DNA from: Aliidiomarina maris
GTDB taxonomy: Bacteria; Pseudomonadota; Gammaproteobacteria; Enterobacterales; Alteromonadaceae
NCBI RefSeq assembly: GCF_003987335.1
Contig: NZ_PIPK01000019.1
Location: forward strand, 1 to 41,980
Length of the DNA stretch: 41,980 nucleotides
Reading direction: 5' to 3'
Within the stretch, counting starts at the first letter, position 1, and every line of letters starts with the position of its first letter. Under the pieces are notes generated by a model that saw only the letters and a list, made by a program, of their open reading frames with translations, was not told where the DNA came from and did no database searches. Position numbers and translations under genes: made by a program. Below, one piece after another: positions 8,581 through 16,847 of the stretch.

Positions 8581-10367
8581 TGCAACACATACTATGCTTT
8601 ACTGCCTTACTGTCGCTATCAGGGCTTGCTCCGGTAGCGGCGGAACCGACCCCTGTGGCCCAAATTGCATTTCTGCCGGATGTGCATTTTCATGACGTCT
8701 ATGCAAGTTTTGAGGATGACACTTTCACTGGTATTACGCTCGACAGCGGCGAAAAGGCAGTGTTGCGAAGTATGCAGGCGCAGCTAAGATCCACGCGGCT
8801 ATTTAACGAAAACTACTTTGCCTTTATCGCAGCGCTTGACGATATCGCGCAACGCGGGATATCACTGGTTGCTTTACCAGGCGATTTCAGTGACGACGGA
8901 CAATCTCTGCACCTTCGGGGTTTGGCCAATATTCTGAGACGTTACGAGCAGGAACACGGCATGCGTTTCTTGCTAACCCCAGGCAATCACGACCCCGTGC
9001 GTCCATTTACGGTGCCGGGTGGTAAGCCTGACTTTCTAGGGGAAGACGGCCAAGCTCTAAGTATCTACAGTCACCAACATACTGAGTGTCGGCAGCAGCG
9101 TGCGGATATATGCAGCGACGAGTTAGAGCAGTTAGGCTATGCAGGCATATTTGCTCATCTCAGTGACTTCGGGTTTACCCCCAGGCGTTCCGATATCTAT
9201 TTCGAAACCCCCTTTTGGCGACCTCAAGGCGATTATTCCTCACAGCAAGGGCTTGCTGCAGCTGAATTGGCTGCACGTCAATATGAACCGTGTGCTGATG
9301 GTGACTGCCAAACAATTAGCGACACCAGCTATTTAATTGAACCCATTGATGGCCTTTGGCTCTTAGCACTGGACGCCAATGTGTATGAGCTTTTAGACGA
9401 CCATGCGAGTGATGCGAATCTTGCCTACGCTTCACCAAGCAACGCTGGCTATAATGCGCTCGTTGAACAAAAACCTTTCTTGGTCGAATGGATTAGCAAC
9501 GTTGCAGCCCGAGCAGATGCACAGGGTAAAACGCTTATCACATTTAGCCATTACCCCATGGTCGACTTCTATCACGGCACGGGTACTGGCATGGCCGAAC
9601 TATTTGGCCCTGATAGCGCCCAATTACGACGCTTACCCACTGCTCATACCGCAGAACGCCTTGCTGCAACTGGTTTAAGGCTACATGTCGGTGGGCACAT
9701 GCACTTCAATCACACGAGCAGTGTGGCAGATTCCAGCGGCAATACATTAGTGAACATTCAGGCCCCGTCTATTGCTGGCTATCGCCCTGCGTATAAATTA
9801 CTAACGGTACATAGTGACCAAAGCATAAAAGTAGAAACCCTGTTGGTTGAAGACATTGATGGCTTCGACACATTCTTTGCTGCTTATACTCAGGAGCATG
9901 CACAAGGCGCACCGTGGAGCCCAGAGCTACTTAATAGTACAAGTTACGGAGAGATGGTGGATTGGCATTTACGCGAACTTGTGCGCCAGCGCTTTATTCC
10001 GCGGGAATGGCCGCAACCACTTAAGCAAGCAGCATTAGAACTGAGTGCCGAAGAACTAGCACAGCAATTATCGCTACCCGAAACCATCAGCGAGCAATGG
10101 CAGTGGTCGATGCTCACTCTCGCTGAGGACTTTTATCGTGTACGCAATGCCAGCAGCTTAGGGCTTAACCATATCAGCAATACGCGCCTCGCTGAGTACC
10201 AAGCCTTACACAAGGCGGTACAACTAGTGTCCGCACAGCATGCAAACTATCAGTTGGCGCAGCAAATCGCGCAGTTACTCGATATTTTATTCCAGCTACA
10301 AAAAAGCCCCGCCAGCCAGCACTTCTGGGTGCAACCCGACGGGACCATAGAAAACCGCGCTGAGTAA
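8580..10367 (+). CDS. Secreted calcineurin-like metallophosphoesterase
   Basis: The 595-residue protein has a signal peptide (MQHILCFTALLSLSGLAPVAA) and the full set of metallophosphoesterase motifs: D34-x-H36 in FLPDVHFHD, GDFSDDG near 101, GNHD near 136, a later H in FSHYP, and GGHMHFNH. These residues bind two metal ions in the family. A C-terminal helical extension of about 170 residues follows the catalytic domain. The start codon overlaps the stop of the TonB receptor, so translation is coupled. A likely role is to remove phosphate from a substrate that the receptor then imports, or to process an imported one in the periplasm. The actual substrate is not visible. Confidence 0.9.
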   Translation: MQHILCFTALLSLSGLAPVAAEPTPVAQIAFLPDVHFHDVYASFEDDTFTGITLDSGEKAVLRSMQAQLRSTRLFNENYFAFIAALDDIAQRGISLVALPGDFSDDGQSLHLRGLANILRRYEQEHGMRFLLTPGNHDPVRPFTVPGGKPDFLGEDGQALSIYSHQHTECRQQRADICSDELEQLGYAGIFAHLSDFGFTPRRSDIYFETPFWRPQGDYSSQQGLAAAELAARQYEPCADGDCQTISDTSYLIEPIDGLWLLALDANVYELLDDHASDANLAYASPSNAGYNALVEQKPFLVEWISNVAARADAQGKTLITFSHYPMVDFYHGTGTGMAELFGPDSAQLRRLPTAHTAERLAATGLRLHVGGHMHFNHTSSVADSSGNTLVNIQAPSIAGYRPAYKLLTVHSDQSIKVETLLVEDIDGFDTFFAAYTQEHAQGAPWSPELLNSTSYGEMVDWHLRELVRQRFIPREWPQPLKQAALELSAEELAQQLSLPETISEQWQWSMLTLAEDFYRVRNASSLGLNHISNTRLAEYQALHKAVQLVSAQHANYQLAQQIAQLLDILFQLQKSPASQHFWVQPDGTIENRAE

Positions 10368-10383
10368 ACCTGCCAGCGCGGTT
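10353..10383. terminator. Stem-loop between convergent genes, probable terminator
   Basis: AACCGCGCTG (10353-10362) and CAGCGCGGTT (10374-10383) form a perfect 10-bp stem with an 11-base loop. It begins inside the last codons of the phosphoesterase gene and lies between two convergent genes. On the minus strand the stem runs into TTTT, so it may work mainly there; the plus-strand T-run is short. Confidence 0.6.
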
Positions 10384-10392
10384 TATATCGAA

Positions 10393-10764
10393 CTATAACG
10401 TTTGAATATTGGCTTCAGCGTTTTTCGACTTCACCGTGCTTAGGTAAGCAACTGGAATTAAACCCAGTAACGCGCCCAAGACTGCCGCTAAACCGCCCGC
10501 AGCAAGCACCAGCAAAATAGCCAGAAACGAGCTCCACAAACCTTTTGCGCTGACAACTAATACCGCAAGTAGTAAACATACCAGAATCGCAATGCCACCA
10601 CCGACGCGCATCAGAAATTCATGGTCTTCGCCGCCAGTGATGACCCCGGCAATACCACCCGCTATGCCGCCAACCAACAGAACCAGCAACAAGTATGCGA
10701 GGTAAAAACCAAGCGCTTGCTTACCCGTGCGCTCGTAACCAAAATTTGTGAGTTGTGAGAACAT
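10393..10764 (-). CDS. Small membrane protein of unknown function
   Basis: The 123-residue protein has a short polar start (MFSQLTNFGYERTGKQALGF) and then four hydrophobic segments rich in Gly, Ala, Val and Leu, broken by a charged hairpin ITGGEDHEFLMRVGGG. No family is recognised, though the Gly-rich first helix followed by a GGEDHE loop appears in small gammaproteobacterial membrane proteins. It follows the glyoxalase-fold gene by 20 bases on the same strand and may be its last operon partner. Confidence 0.65.
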   Translation of the reverse strand: MFSQLTNFGYERTGKQALGFYLAYLLLVLLVGGIAGGIAGVITGGEDHEFLMRVGGGIAILVCLLLAVLVVSAKGLWSSFLAILLVLAAGGLAAVLGALLGLIPVAYLSTVKSKNAEANIQTL

Positions 10765-10784
10765 GCTTACCTTACCTCATTGTT

Positions 10785-11204
10785 TTAATTAGGATCTTGC
10801 CATTGTAGCTCGCTTTCGCTGTACAACTCTAGCGGCAAACCGTCAGGATCTTGAAAAAAGGTAAAGCGGCGCCCGGTATGGGCATCAATCCGAATCGGTT
10901 CAGCGCTCACCTGCTGGGCGTCTAACCAAGCGACCGCCGCATCAATGTCGTCCACCGCAAAAGCTAGATGCCGAAGCCCCCGCGCTTCGGGGTCAGTCAC
11001 CCGTGACGGAGGGTTTGGAAATGAAAATAACTCAATTTGACCGCCATCTGGCAACGCAAGATCAAGTTTATATGACTGGCGTGCCTCGCGGTACACCTCG
11101 TTTACCACAGGTAACCCCAGTATGTTCGTATAAAACGCTTTCGATCGCTGATAGTCCGAGCAAATAATGGCGACATGGTGAATGCGCTTTAATTTCAGGC
11201 CCAT
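10785..11204 (-). CDS. Glyoxalase-fold (VOC) protein, YaeR/GloA2-like
   Basis: The 139-residue protein is a single vicinal-oxygen-chelate domain: KRIHHVAIICSDYQRSKAFYTNILGLPVV at the start, IELFSFPNPP in the middle, GLRHLAFAVDDIDAAVAWLD and finally FFQDPDGLPLELYSE. The metal-type positions (first His, Glu in QIELFSF, second His in LRHLAF, last Glu in LELY) are all present. The start at 11204 follows TAAGGAG; an upstream extension overlaps the next gene. The family isomerises hemithioacetals or related small molecules, and the substrate cannot be read from sequence. Confidence 0.85.
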   Translation of the reverse strand: MGLKLKRIHHVAIICSDYQRSKAFYTNILGLPVVNEVYREARQSYKLDLALPDGGQIELFSFPNPPSRVTDPEARGLRHLAFAVDDIDAAVAWLDAQQVSAEPIRIDAHTGRRFTFFQDPDGLPLELYSESELQWQDPN

Positions 11205-11217
11205 AGACTCAAACTCC

Positions 11218-11613
11218 TTATACTTCGACGTGGCTGCGAGATGCTGTATGCCGTGCACGCCAGCGCCAGACATTGCCAATCACCACACCTGCCACTATCA
11301 ACGCGGCTGAAGCCCATAACGCCCAAATATATCCAGCCCCCTGCTCTGCGCTGATTGCTTGCATCAAGGCTTGATCACTTAAGGTGTCATAGGCGCCAAT
11401 TATACTAAACAGAGCAACCGGTAAAGCCACCACATTCGCCCATTTCGACCAACGCACTAGCACTAAAAGTATTGCCCCCACCAGAGCCCCAGATACATAC
11501 AAGCTTGGTTGTGAGCTCATTTTATCCGCCACCTCAGCAGCAGCTGGCGGCACCATACAAAGTAAAATTAACCATGCCCACGACAGTTTTAAACTCGCCA
11601 CATCTGACTCCAT
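11218..11613 (-). CDS. Membrane protein of unknown function
   Basis: The 131-residue protein begins with a charged residue pair and a signal-anchor-like segment (LKLSWAWLILLCMVPPAAA) and then has three more hydrophobic helices, ending in a basic tail (VWRWRARHTASRSHVEV). No family is recognised. Its stop lies 13 bases before the glyoxalase-fold start and it follows the YqaA-like gene by 22 bases, so it sits in the middle of a minus-strand membrane-gene run. Confidence 0.65.
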   Translation of the reverse strand: MESDVASLKLSWAWLILLCMVPPAAAEVADKMSSQPSLYVSGALVGAILLVLVRWSKWANVVALPVALFSIIGAYDTLSDQALMQAISAEQGAGYIWALWASAALIVAGVVIGNVWRWRARHTASRSHVEV

Positions 11614-11635
11614 TCATATAACAGCTAAGTGAGTG

Positions 11636-12076
11636 TCAACTAACTTGAAGTACTAGGTAGGCCACTACAACGTAGCGCAGTAACTTACCCGCAGTCACCA
11701 AAATAAAGAACCACTTCAGCGGCACGCGCAGCATGCCTGCCATCACGGTCAGGGGGTCACCAATCACGGGTACCCAAGAGAAGCATAATGCCAGTAAGCC
11801 ATATTTGGAAAATCGCTGTTCAGCGCGAATAAAATCTTGCTCTGACATCCGCAGCCATTTTTTCACCACACTTAAGCGTGCCCAATACCCAAGGGCATAG
11901 TTGGTTAGCGAACCCAATACATTGCCAACCGTAGCCACGGCCACCAAAGTAACGGGCGACAGCTGGGTCAGTAGCAACGCGGTTAATACAATTTCTGAAC
12001 TGAACGGTAAAATAGTCGCCGCTAAAAACGCGGCAACAAACAAGCCAACATAGCCAAGCTCTGCGAGGTATTCCAT
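11636..12076 (-). CDS. YqaA-like DedA/VTT-family membrane protein
   Basis: The 146-residue protein has the short DedA-like layout of YqaA: a re-entrant start (LAELGYVGLFVAAFLAATILPFSSEIVL), then NVLGSLTNYALGYWARL, then RFSKYGLLALCFSWVPVIGDPLTVMAGMLRVPLKWF with the conserved proline and Gly-Asp-Pro. VTT-domain proteins are linked to lipid flipping and envelope proton balance. Its length agrees with YqaA (about 140 residues). It lies 22 bases from YihY-like, so the genes are probably cotranscribed. Confidence 0.85.
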   Translation of the reverse strand: MEYLAELGYVGLFVAAFLAATILPFSSEIVLTALLLTQLSPVTLVAVATVGNVLGSLTNYALGYWARLSVVKKWLRMSEQDFIRAEQRFSKYGLLALCFSWVPVIGDPLTVMAGMLRVPLKWFFILVTAGKLLRYVVVAYLVLQVS

Positions 12077-12098
12077 GGGTATCGATTACATTACTGGT

Positions 12099-13112
12099 CT
12101 ATTGGCGCTCTTGATCTTCGGGCTCCGGTTCAGAACCAACCGTATCGGCCATATACGCGCCGCGCTCACCCATGGGTTTGTCTTTGCCAACGGTTGAGTC
12201 AACTTCGGTTTGGTGCTCCATTTCGGCGTTGATTTCGGCGCCTAACAGCACCACAAACGCGCTAATATAAAACCACAAAATGAGCACAATGACACTGCCA
12301 ATTGCACCATAGGTTTCGTTGTAATTGGTAAAGTTTTGCACGTATACCGTGAAGCCGTACGACGCACCCAGCCAGCATAATGTCGCGATGACGGCACCCA
12401 CGCTGACCCAGCGCCACTTCGCATTCTTGCGATTCGGCGCAAACCGATAAATGCTCTGCAACACTAAAATAAATATCAGTGCTAACAGTGGCCAGCGTAA
12501 AGTGCTCAGTAAGGTTTCAACAGATTCCCCCATCGGCACCATATTGAGCGCGATAGGCAGCACAATCGCAAGCGCTGCCAACGCCACGAAACCAAGAATA
12601 CCAATCACCGTAAATAGCATCGACACCAATAGCAGCCCCCAGAAAGGCCGCTTTTCATGCTCTTCATAAATAATATTGCAGGCGGTAATCAGCGCTTTCG
12701 CCCCTCGTCGCGACACCCAAAACCATACCGCAATGGAGAGTACTAATGTCCAACTCAAAGATACGCCAGCCTCGTCTGCCAAGCTACTCAATTGCTCAGT
12801 CAGTAAATCGTAGGCTTGCTGGGGTAAAATTTGGCGTAATGGTTCAAGCTGCGCAATGATGGCTTCTGGCGACGAGACCAGTGCATACAGCACCACCGCT
12901 GCGTTCAACGCAGGAAATATCGACAGCATGACAAACAGCGCAACCCCCGCCGCAACCAGCGAGATATTATGCTTTTGTACATTGTTGGCGACACGCTGAC
13001 CTATTTGGTACCAGCCGCGCCAGGTAATTTGCCAAGGGTTAGTGGCTTGACGACCGTAACGGTCATTGCTAGAAGCATTTGGGCTTTGTGGTGAAGTGTC
13101 ACCTGTCGGCAT
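12099..13112 (-). CDS. YihY/BrkB-family inner-membrane protein
   Basis: The 337-residue protein has a cytosolic N-terminus (about 45 residues) and six membrane helices, with the family pattern HNISLVAAGVALFVMLSIFPALNAAVVLYAL, WFWVSRRGAKALITACNIIYEE and ETYGAIGSVIVLILWFYISAFVVLLGAEINAEME near the end. This family was once mis-called ribonuclease BN; its real function is unsettled and may be envelope lipid transport. The tail after residue 295 is acidic and low-complexity. It heads the membrane-gene run ending at 10393. Confidence 0.9.
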   Translation of the reverse strand: MPTGDTSPQSPNASSNDRYGRQATNPWQITWRGWYQIGQRVANNVQKHNISLVAAGVALFVMLSIFPALNAAVVLYALVSSPEAIIAQLEPLRQILPQQAYDLLTEQLSSLADEAGVSLSWTLVLSIAVWFWVSRRGAKALITACNIIYEEHEKRPFWGLLLVSMLFTVIGILGFVALAALAIVLPIALNMVPMGESVETLLSTLRWPLLALIFILVLQSIYRFAPNRKNAKWRWVSVGAVIATLCWLGASYGFTVYVQNFTNYNETYGAIGSVIVLILWFYISAFVVLLGAEINAEMEHQTEVDSTVGKDKPMGERGAYMADTVGSEPEPEDQERQ

Positions 13113-13206
13113 GTGCCTTCCTTTATTTGCTGGCTCTCATCTTGCTAGCAAGTTTAGCAACAATATGACACTTCACACGTTTGAAGACATTTGTAGCAGA
13201 ACTCGG

Positions 13207-13545
13207 TTAAGCGAAGAAAAATTTCATCGCGAGTGCCAACAGGCTGCCGCTACCAAGCGTCACAACGATTTTAAGCACAGGCTTCAAATAGCGCCTAAAG
13301 AATAATGCTCTGAAAAAGTCGGGATGCGCGTTGCGCAACTCCGCTAACTTTTGCTCGCCGCTTGGGGTCAGTAAGACATTTAAGTAAATCGAATCATCAG
13401 CAGTCTGCCGCGTAGCGGCCACCAACCCCTTGTTGCGAAGCACATTAACCTGCTGGAAAAGCGGTTTACAATCCGCGTCAATGCGCGCTGGTAGCGCGCC
13501 AACCTTGATGTTGTATAACGTGGTAAGTTGCGTTTGTCTGTCCAT
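13207..13545 (-). CDS. Small protein with C-terminal membrane anchor, HTH-like start
   Basis: The 112-residue protein has a soluble N-terminal part (about 1-85) that reads like a winged helix (TTLYNIKVGALPARIDADCKPLFQQVNVLRNKGLVAATRQTADDSIYLNVLLTPSGEQKLAEL). A single hydrophobic C-terminal helix (LKIVVTLGSGSLLALAMKFFF) follows. The fold call is by eye. It lies downstream of the zinc-ribbon gene on the same strand. Confidence 0.6.
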   Translation of the reverse strand: MDRQTQLTTLYNIKVGALPARIDADCKPLFQQVNVLRNKGLVAATRQTADDSIYLNVLLTPSGEQKLAELRNAHPDFFRALFFRRYLKPVLKIVVTLGSGSLLALAMKFFFA

Positions 13546-13580
13546 AGCGTCAACACACTCTACTAGGTTTGGCTAACCCA

Positions 13581-13793
13581 TTAACCAGTGAAGAAATCGA
13601 CGGCTTTTTGGCCACCACCAAGCACGCTGCTATAGAACTCTGTGTAACCACAGCGTTTGCAACTGACATAACGGAATCTCTTATTGTTGAGGTTAAATAT
13701 CGCAGATACTAAACCGCCCTTGCCTCTAAGCTGCCCAGCTTCAAACTGATTACTTTTACACTTAAAACACTCAAACTTTGCTTTCGCTTCCAT
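13581..13793 (-). CDS. Zinc-ribbon protein, DUF2082-like
   Basis: The 70-residue protein contains two CxxC knuckles, FECFKCKSNQFE near the start and YVSCKRCGYTEFY near residue 48, followed by a hydrophobic-aromatic tail. The second knuckle with GYTEFY is the signature of small zinc-ribbon proteins of the DUF2082 type, thought to bind nucleic acid. It sits 12 bases from the small membrane protein at 13806. Confidence 0.75.
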   Translation of the reverse strand: MEAKAKFECFKCKSNQFEAGQLRGKGGLVSAIFNLNNKRFRYVSCKRCGYTEFYSSVLGGGQKAVDFFTG

Positions 13794-13805
13794 GGCTAAC
13801 GACCC

Positions 13806-13991
13806 TTATAACTTTGATTTAAATTTATCGTATTTCTTTTGAGCTTCGATAACTCGATCTAACTTCTTATCTATATCACGTATCCTGTAATAGATTCGTA
13901 CCACCAGTAGGGGCACGACAACAATTAGTAGTGCTTGAGACAGCGTGACAAAAAGAATAAAGCCGCTTCGCAGTTGTTCAAAAATATCCAT
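13806..13991 (-). CDS. Small single-pass membrane protein with basic coiled-coil tail
   Basis: The 61-residue protein has one long hydrophobic segment (FILFVTLSQALLIVVVPLLVV) and then a charged helical tail, YRIRDIDKKLDRVIEAQKKYDKFKSK, with heptad-like spacing. No family is recognised. It is the first gene of a small minus-strand group with the zinc-ribbon protein. About 200 bases without a clear gene separate it from the divergent plus-strand operon, leaving room for promoters. Confidence 0.6.
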   Translation of the reverse strand: MDIFEQLRSGFILFVTLSQALLIVVVPLLVVRIYYRIRDIDKKLDRVIEAQKKYDKFKSKL

Positions 13992-14196
13992 CTACACATC
14001 CCAGTGATTAAGGGCAAACAGTCACGACCAGCCTAATCGAACTAAGCACGCAGATTCAAGCGCTAAGGGACTTTCGGTGGCTGATTAACAAATGAGTGAA
14101 CACTGAGTTTGGTGCTGATGCAAATCACTGTCTATGCTTAACGGCATACTCGTTTGCGCTACAACGCTGATACATACATCATATGCGAAAGATCAT

Positions 14197-14904
14197 ATGC
14201 AAAAGACATCGTCACGTAAGTCCCGAACATTGCCTTCCAGCTTAGTGCGCTGGCAATTGGCCGCCGTATTGATGATATGTGGCATTGCGGTCGCGCTGAC
14301 ATTCGCTGTGCCGGCTGAGCAATGGCAGTCCTTGCTGCAAAATTTGCTCGATAATCAAGGCTGGAAAACCAGCTTGCTCCTGTTTGGGCTGTACATCGTA
14401 GCAGTCATATTCATGTTGCCGCTCTCTCCTTTTGCGCTTACCGCAGGCCTTTTTCTGGGCTTCTGGTTAGGCACTCTGATTTCCCTCGTTGCCATCAATT
14501 TAGGGGCTTTACTTAGCTTCGCCATTAGCCGGCGTTATCTTCACAGCGACTACTTCAAGCAGTCCTTCTCGTCCAAATCAATGCGCCTGCTGACCAGTAA
14601 CGACATCAAAATCATTAGCTTATTGCGCTTAAACCCGATCGTGCCATTTAGTTTCCACAATTACCTATATGGCGCAGCACGAACCAAATTGCGACCTTAT
14701 CTGTGGGGCACGTTGATAGGCAGCGCCCCTTTTACTCTGCTTCTCGTGTATTTCGGTGTCACCGGGCGCGCTATATACAGCGCCGGTGCATCCATCGACG
14801 GTTGGCATTACACCATGCTTGGCATCGGCGTAGTGCTTTCAGTGGCTCTGCTAGCACTGACCCAATACGCCAAATCATCGCCCCATTTAGCCAATAAGGA
14901 ATAG
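14197..14904 (+). CDS. TVP38/TMEM64-family (VTT) membrane protein
   Basis: The 235-residue protein has a basic N-terminus and six hydrophobic segments with the VTT signatures: FMLPLSPFALTAGLFLGFWLGTLISLVAINLGALLSFAISRRYL and, later, LLRLNPIVPFSFHNYLYGAARTKLRPYLWGTLIGSAPFTLLLVYFG. The FALTAG and RLNPIVPF...NYLYG patterns are diagnostic. VTT proteins move or scramble lipids. The ATG at 14197 is preferred over ATG 14134, which has no ribosome site, but the choice is weak. It is two bases upstream of the glycosyltransferase gene, so it may move the glycolipid product or its lipid acceptor. Confidence 0.88.
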   Translation: MQKTSSRKSRTLPSSLVRWQLAAVLMICGIAVALTFAVPAEQWQSLLQNLLDNQGWKTSLLLFGLYIVAVIFMLPLSPFALTAGLFLGFWLGTLISLVAINLGALLSFAISRRYLHSDYFKQSFSSKSMRLLTSNDIKIISLLRLNPIVPFSFHNYLYGAARTKLRPYLWGTLIGSAPFTLLLVYFGVTGRAIYSAGASIDGWHYTMLGIGVVLSVALLALTQYAKSSPHLANKE

Positions 14905-14906
14905 TC

Positions 14907-16241
14907 ATGAAAGTATTATTTCTCACGTCTCAGCTAGGTTTTGGTCATGTGCGCGCAGCCAATGCGATAGAGCAAGCATTACAAGATAAATTCCCGGCGG
15001 TAGATTGTGAGTACCTGGACTTATGGTCACTTATGGATGAACGCGTGGCCGCTGCAGTCAAAGGCGGTTACCTGCGAATGACCCAAGACTATCCTGATTA
15101 CTACCAAAAGCTATATGACCTGGATAAAGAGTTTTGGCAACAACTCAGCGGCGACGCGCCGTTGGACGATGGCATCAAAGCATTCCTCGCAGAGCAACAA
15201 GCGCATTGGTTTCCGCGCCAAGCTGGCTGGCTGCCTATTGGTCAGCATAATCTCGACACTGCTTTAGCGAACAGTTATGTGCGCCTTTTAGTGAACAAAG
15301 ATAAGAAAAGTAATCACCCGATTGTATTGCGCAGCTTGCTGCTACTGATGCGTACAGTGATGTTGCGGCGCATGAAAGAACAAATTGAAGCGGCGGCGCC
15401 CGACGTTATCGTTGCAACCCAAATGTACCCAGCGGCACTGTTTTCACAACTGAAGCTAAAGCCACCCTTTGATAACATTCCTACTTTAGGCATTCTGACC
15501 GATTATGGTCTGCAAAAGGTGTGGGTAAGGCCGACCACCGACGGCTACTGCGTGTCGTCCAAAGCAGTCGCCGACCAGCTGTTAGCCTGGGGTGTTCCGG
15601 CAAATCATATTTATGAGACCGGCATTCCACTCGATCGTCAATTCGATAACCCACCAACCCAGCAGCAAGCAAGAGCGGCACTCAACATTAATGCACACAA
15701 ACCGACGGTGCTAGTCACCGGCGGCCAATATGGTATCGGTTTAGTCCCCACCGTTGAACACGTATGCAAAGTGGGAAAAGACTTACAAATACTAGTCACC
15801 GCAGGCAATGCCGAACAAGACCACGCCAGCTTGCAGGCATTACAACACGCGTACCCCGACCAAATTATCCTGTTTAACTGGGTCGACGATATGGCCCAAC
15901 TGATTGCTGCATCTGACGTTGTGGTCGGCAAACCAGGCGGTTTATCCGTCAGCGAGGCTTTGGCGTGTGGGCGCCCCTTCTTCGCCACGTGCTCCTTGGG
16001 CGGCCAGGAAGAGCACAATGTTCAGTTTCTGCAAAATGAGCACATCGGCGCAAAATTCCCCCCAGCACAGCTAACTGCCTATTTAAAGCACTTGTTTGCT
16101 ACGCCTGAGGAACTCGCTGCGCTGCAACAACGCGCCTATCAAGCCGGGCACCGCAGAGCAGCAGAGCAGATCGCGCGTCAAGTCATGTCGCATTTACCGG
16201 CGCATTTTAGCCCCATCGTAGAACCCAAAATCGCCCATTAA
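14907..16241 (+). CDS. MGDG-synthase-like glycosyltransferase (GT28, UgtP/MurG fold)
   Basis: The 444-residue protein begins MKVLFLTSQLGFGHVRAANAIEQAL, the G-x-GH...A N-terminal motif of processive diacylglycerol glycosyltransferases. It has the C-terminal nucleotide-sugar site (VLVTGGQYGIG, ILFNWVDDMAQLIAASDVVVGKPGGLSVSEALACGRPF). These enzymes move a hexose from a UDP-sugar to a lipid at the cytosolic face of the membrane. It shares an operon with a VTT protein, a YkoP-like protein and a polysaccharide deacetylase; a similar set (YkoN-YkoP) is known in Bacillus. The acceptor lipid is not known. Confidence 0.85.
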   Translation: MKVLFLTSQLGFGHVRAANAIEQALQDKFPAVDCEYLDLWSLMDERVAAAVKGGYLRMTQDYPDYYQKLYDLDKEFWQQLSGDAPLDDGIKAFLAEQQAHWFPRQAGWLPIGQHNLDTALANSYVRLLVNKDKKSNHPIVLRSLLLLMRTVMLRRMKEQIEAAAPDVIVATQMYPAALFSQLKLKPPFDNIPTLGILTDYGLQKVWVRPTTDGYCVSSKAVADQLLAWGVPANHIYETGIPLDRQFDNPPTQQQARAALNINAHKPTVLVTGGQYGIGLVPTVEHVCKVGKDLQILVTAGNAEQDHASLQALQHAYPDQIILFNWVDDMAQLIAASDVVVGKPGGLSVSEALACGRPFFATCSLGGQEEHNVQFLQNEHIGAKFPPAQLTAYLKHLFATPEELAALQQRAYQAGHRRAAEQIARQVMSHLPAHFSPIVEPKIAH

Positions 16242-16244
16242 TGG

Positions 16245-16847
16245 ATGGATAAGAGCATGCTAAAAACACCCGCATGGCGACTTTTAAACAGCAGTTACCT
16301 GCAGTATGACCGCGCTTATCGACGCTGGCATAAATTAGAGGCGGTAGACGAATTCTTGTTGGTGAAAAAGCAGCGCTACCATGGCGCGCCACAAGTATTT
16401 CGCGATGGCACTGAGCTCCAGTCAGGTGATACCGTGTTAGCCTTGCACTTTAATAATGAATATATGGCCACGTTGTATCAGAACCATGAAAACGCCTCGT
16501 CCAGGCGCGTGGTTTGGTCATTTGGGAAGGCTCTGATAGCCGCCATGCAACAGCTACATGAAGATTTAGCCACCAAGTATGCTACGGACAATATTAAAGC
16601 GATTACCGGCGTGACCTGGTTCAAAACTCATGGTGATATTGTCGGTTTTGAAAGTGAACCCTTGCCAGCGGGTTGGCGGCGTGACCTGTTACATTGGCAA
16701 TTCAGGCTTTTGCTATTGGCTTTATTCCCACAGCTCAAGGCGCATCGCAATTCTGAGCTCATGCCGCACCAATTCTGGCTGACGCCGAGTCAGTTAAGCG
16801 AGACAGTTAAAGGAGAACGCTCGCATGTGGCCAAACGGTTTACTTAA
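16245..16847 (+). CDS. YkoP-like protein
   Basis: The 200-residue soluble protein carries the YkoP-type pattern: a basic start with YDRAYRRWHKLEAVDEFLLVKKQRYHG, then TELQSGDTVLALHFNN and a helical middle. In Bacillus, YkoP-like proteins lie beside a GT28 glycosyltransferase, and in some bacteria the domain is fused to a polysaccharide deacetylase. Here it lies between exactly those two genes, three bases after the first, and it overlaps the deacetylase start by 23 bases. The family has no proven activity. The match is from memory of the domain pattern and context together. Confidence 0.6.
   Translation: MDKSMLKTPAWRLLNSSYLQYDRAYRRWHKLEAVDEFLLVKKQRYHGAPQVFRDGTELQSGDTVLALHFNNEYMATLYQNHENASSRRVVWSFGKALIAAMQQLHEDLATKYATDNIKAITGVTWFKTHGDIVGFESEPLPAGWRRDLLHWQFRLLLLALFPQLKAHRNSELMPHQFWLTPSQLSETVKGERSHVAKRFT

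Noticed and set aside
13993-14196. Possible gene in the 200-base gap between divergent operons
   Set aside because: No frame with a ribosome site or family pattern; it is more likely promoter space for both directions.
14134-14196. Upstream ATG for the TVP38-like gene
   Set aside because: No ribosome site before it, and the added residues do not resemble the family start; ATG 14197 is preferred, with modest certainty.
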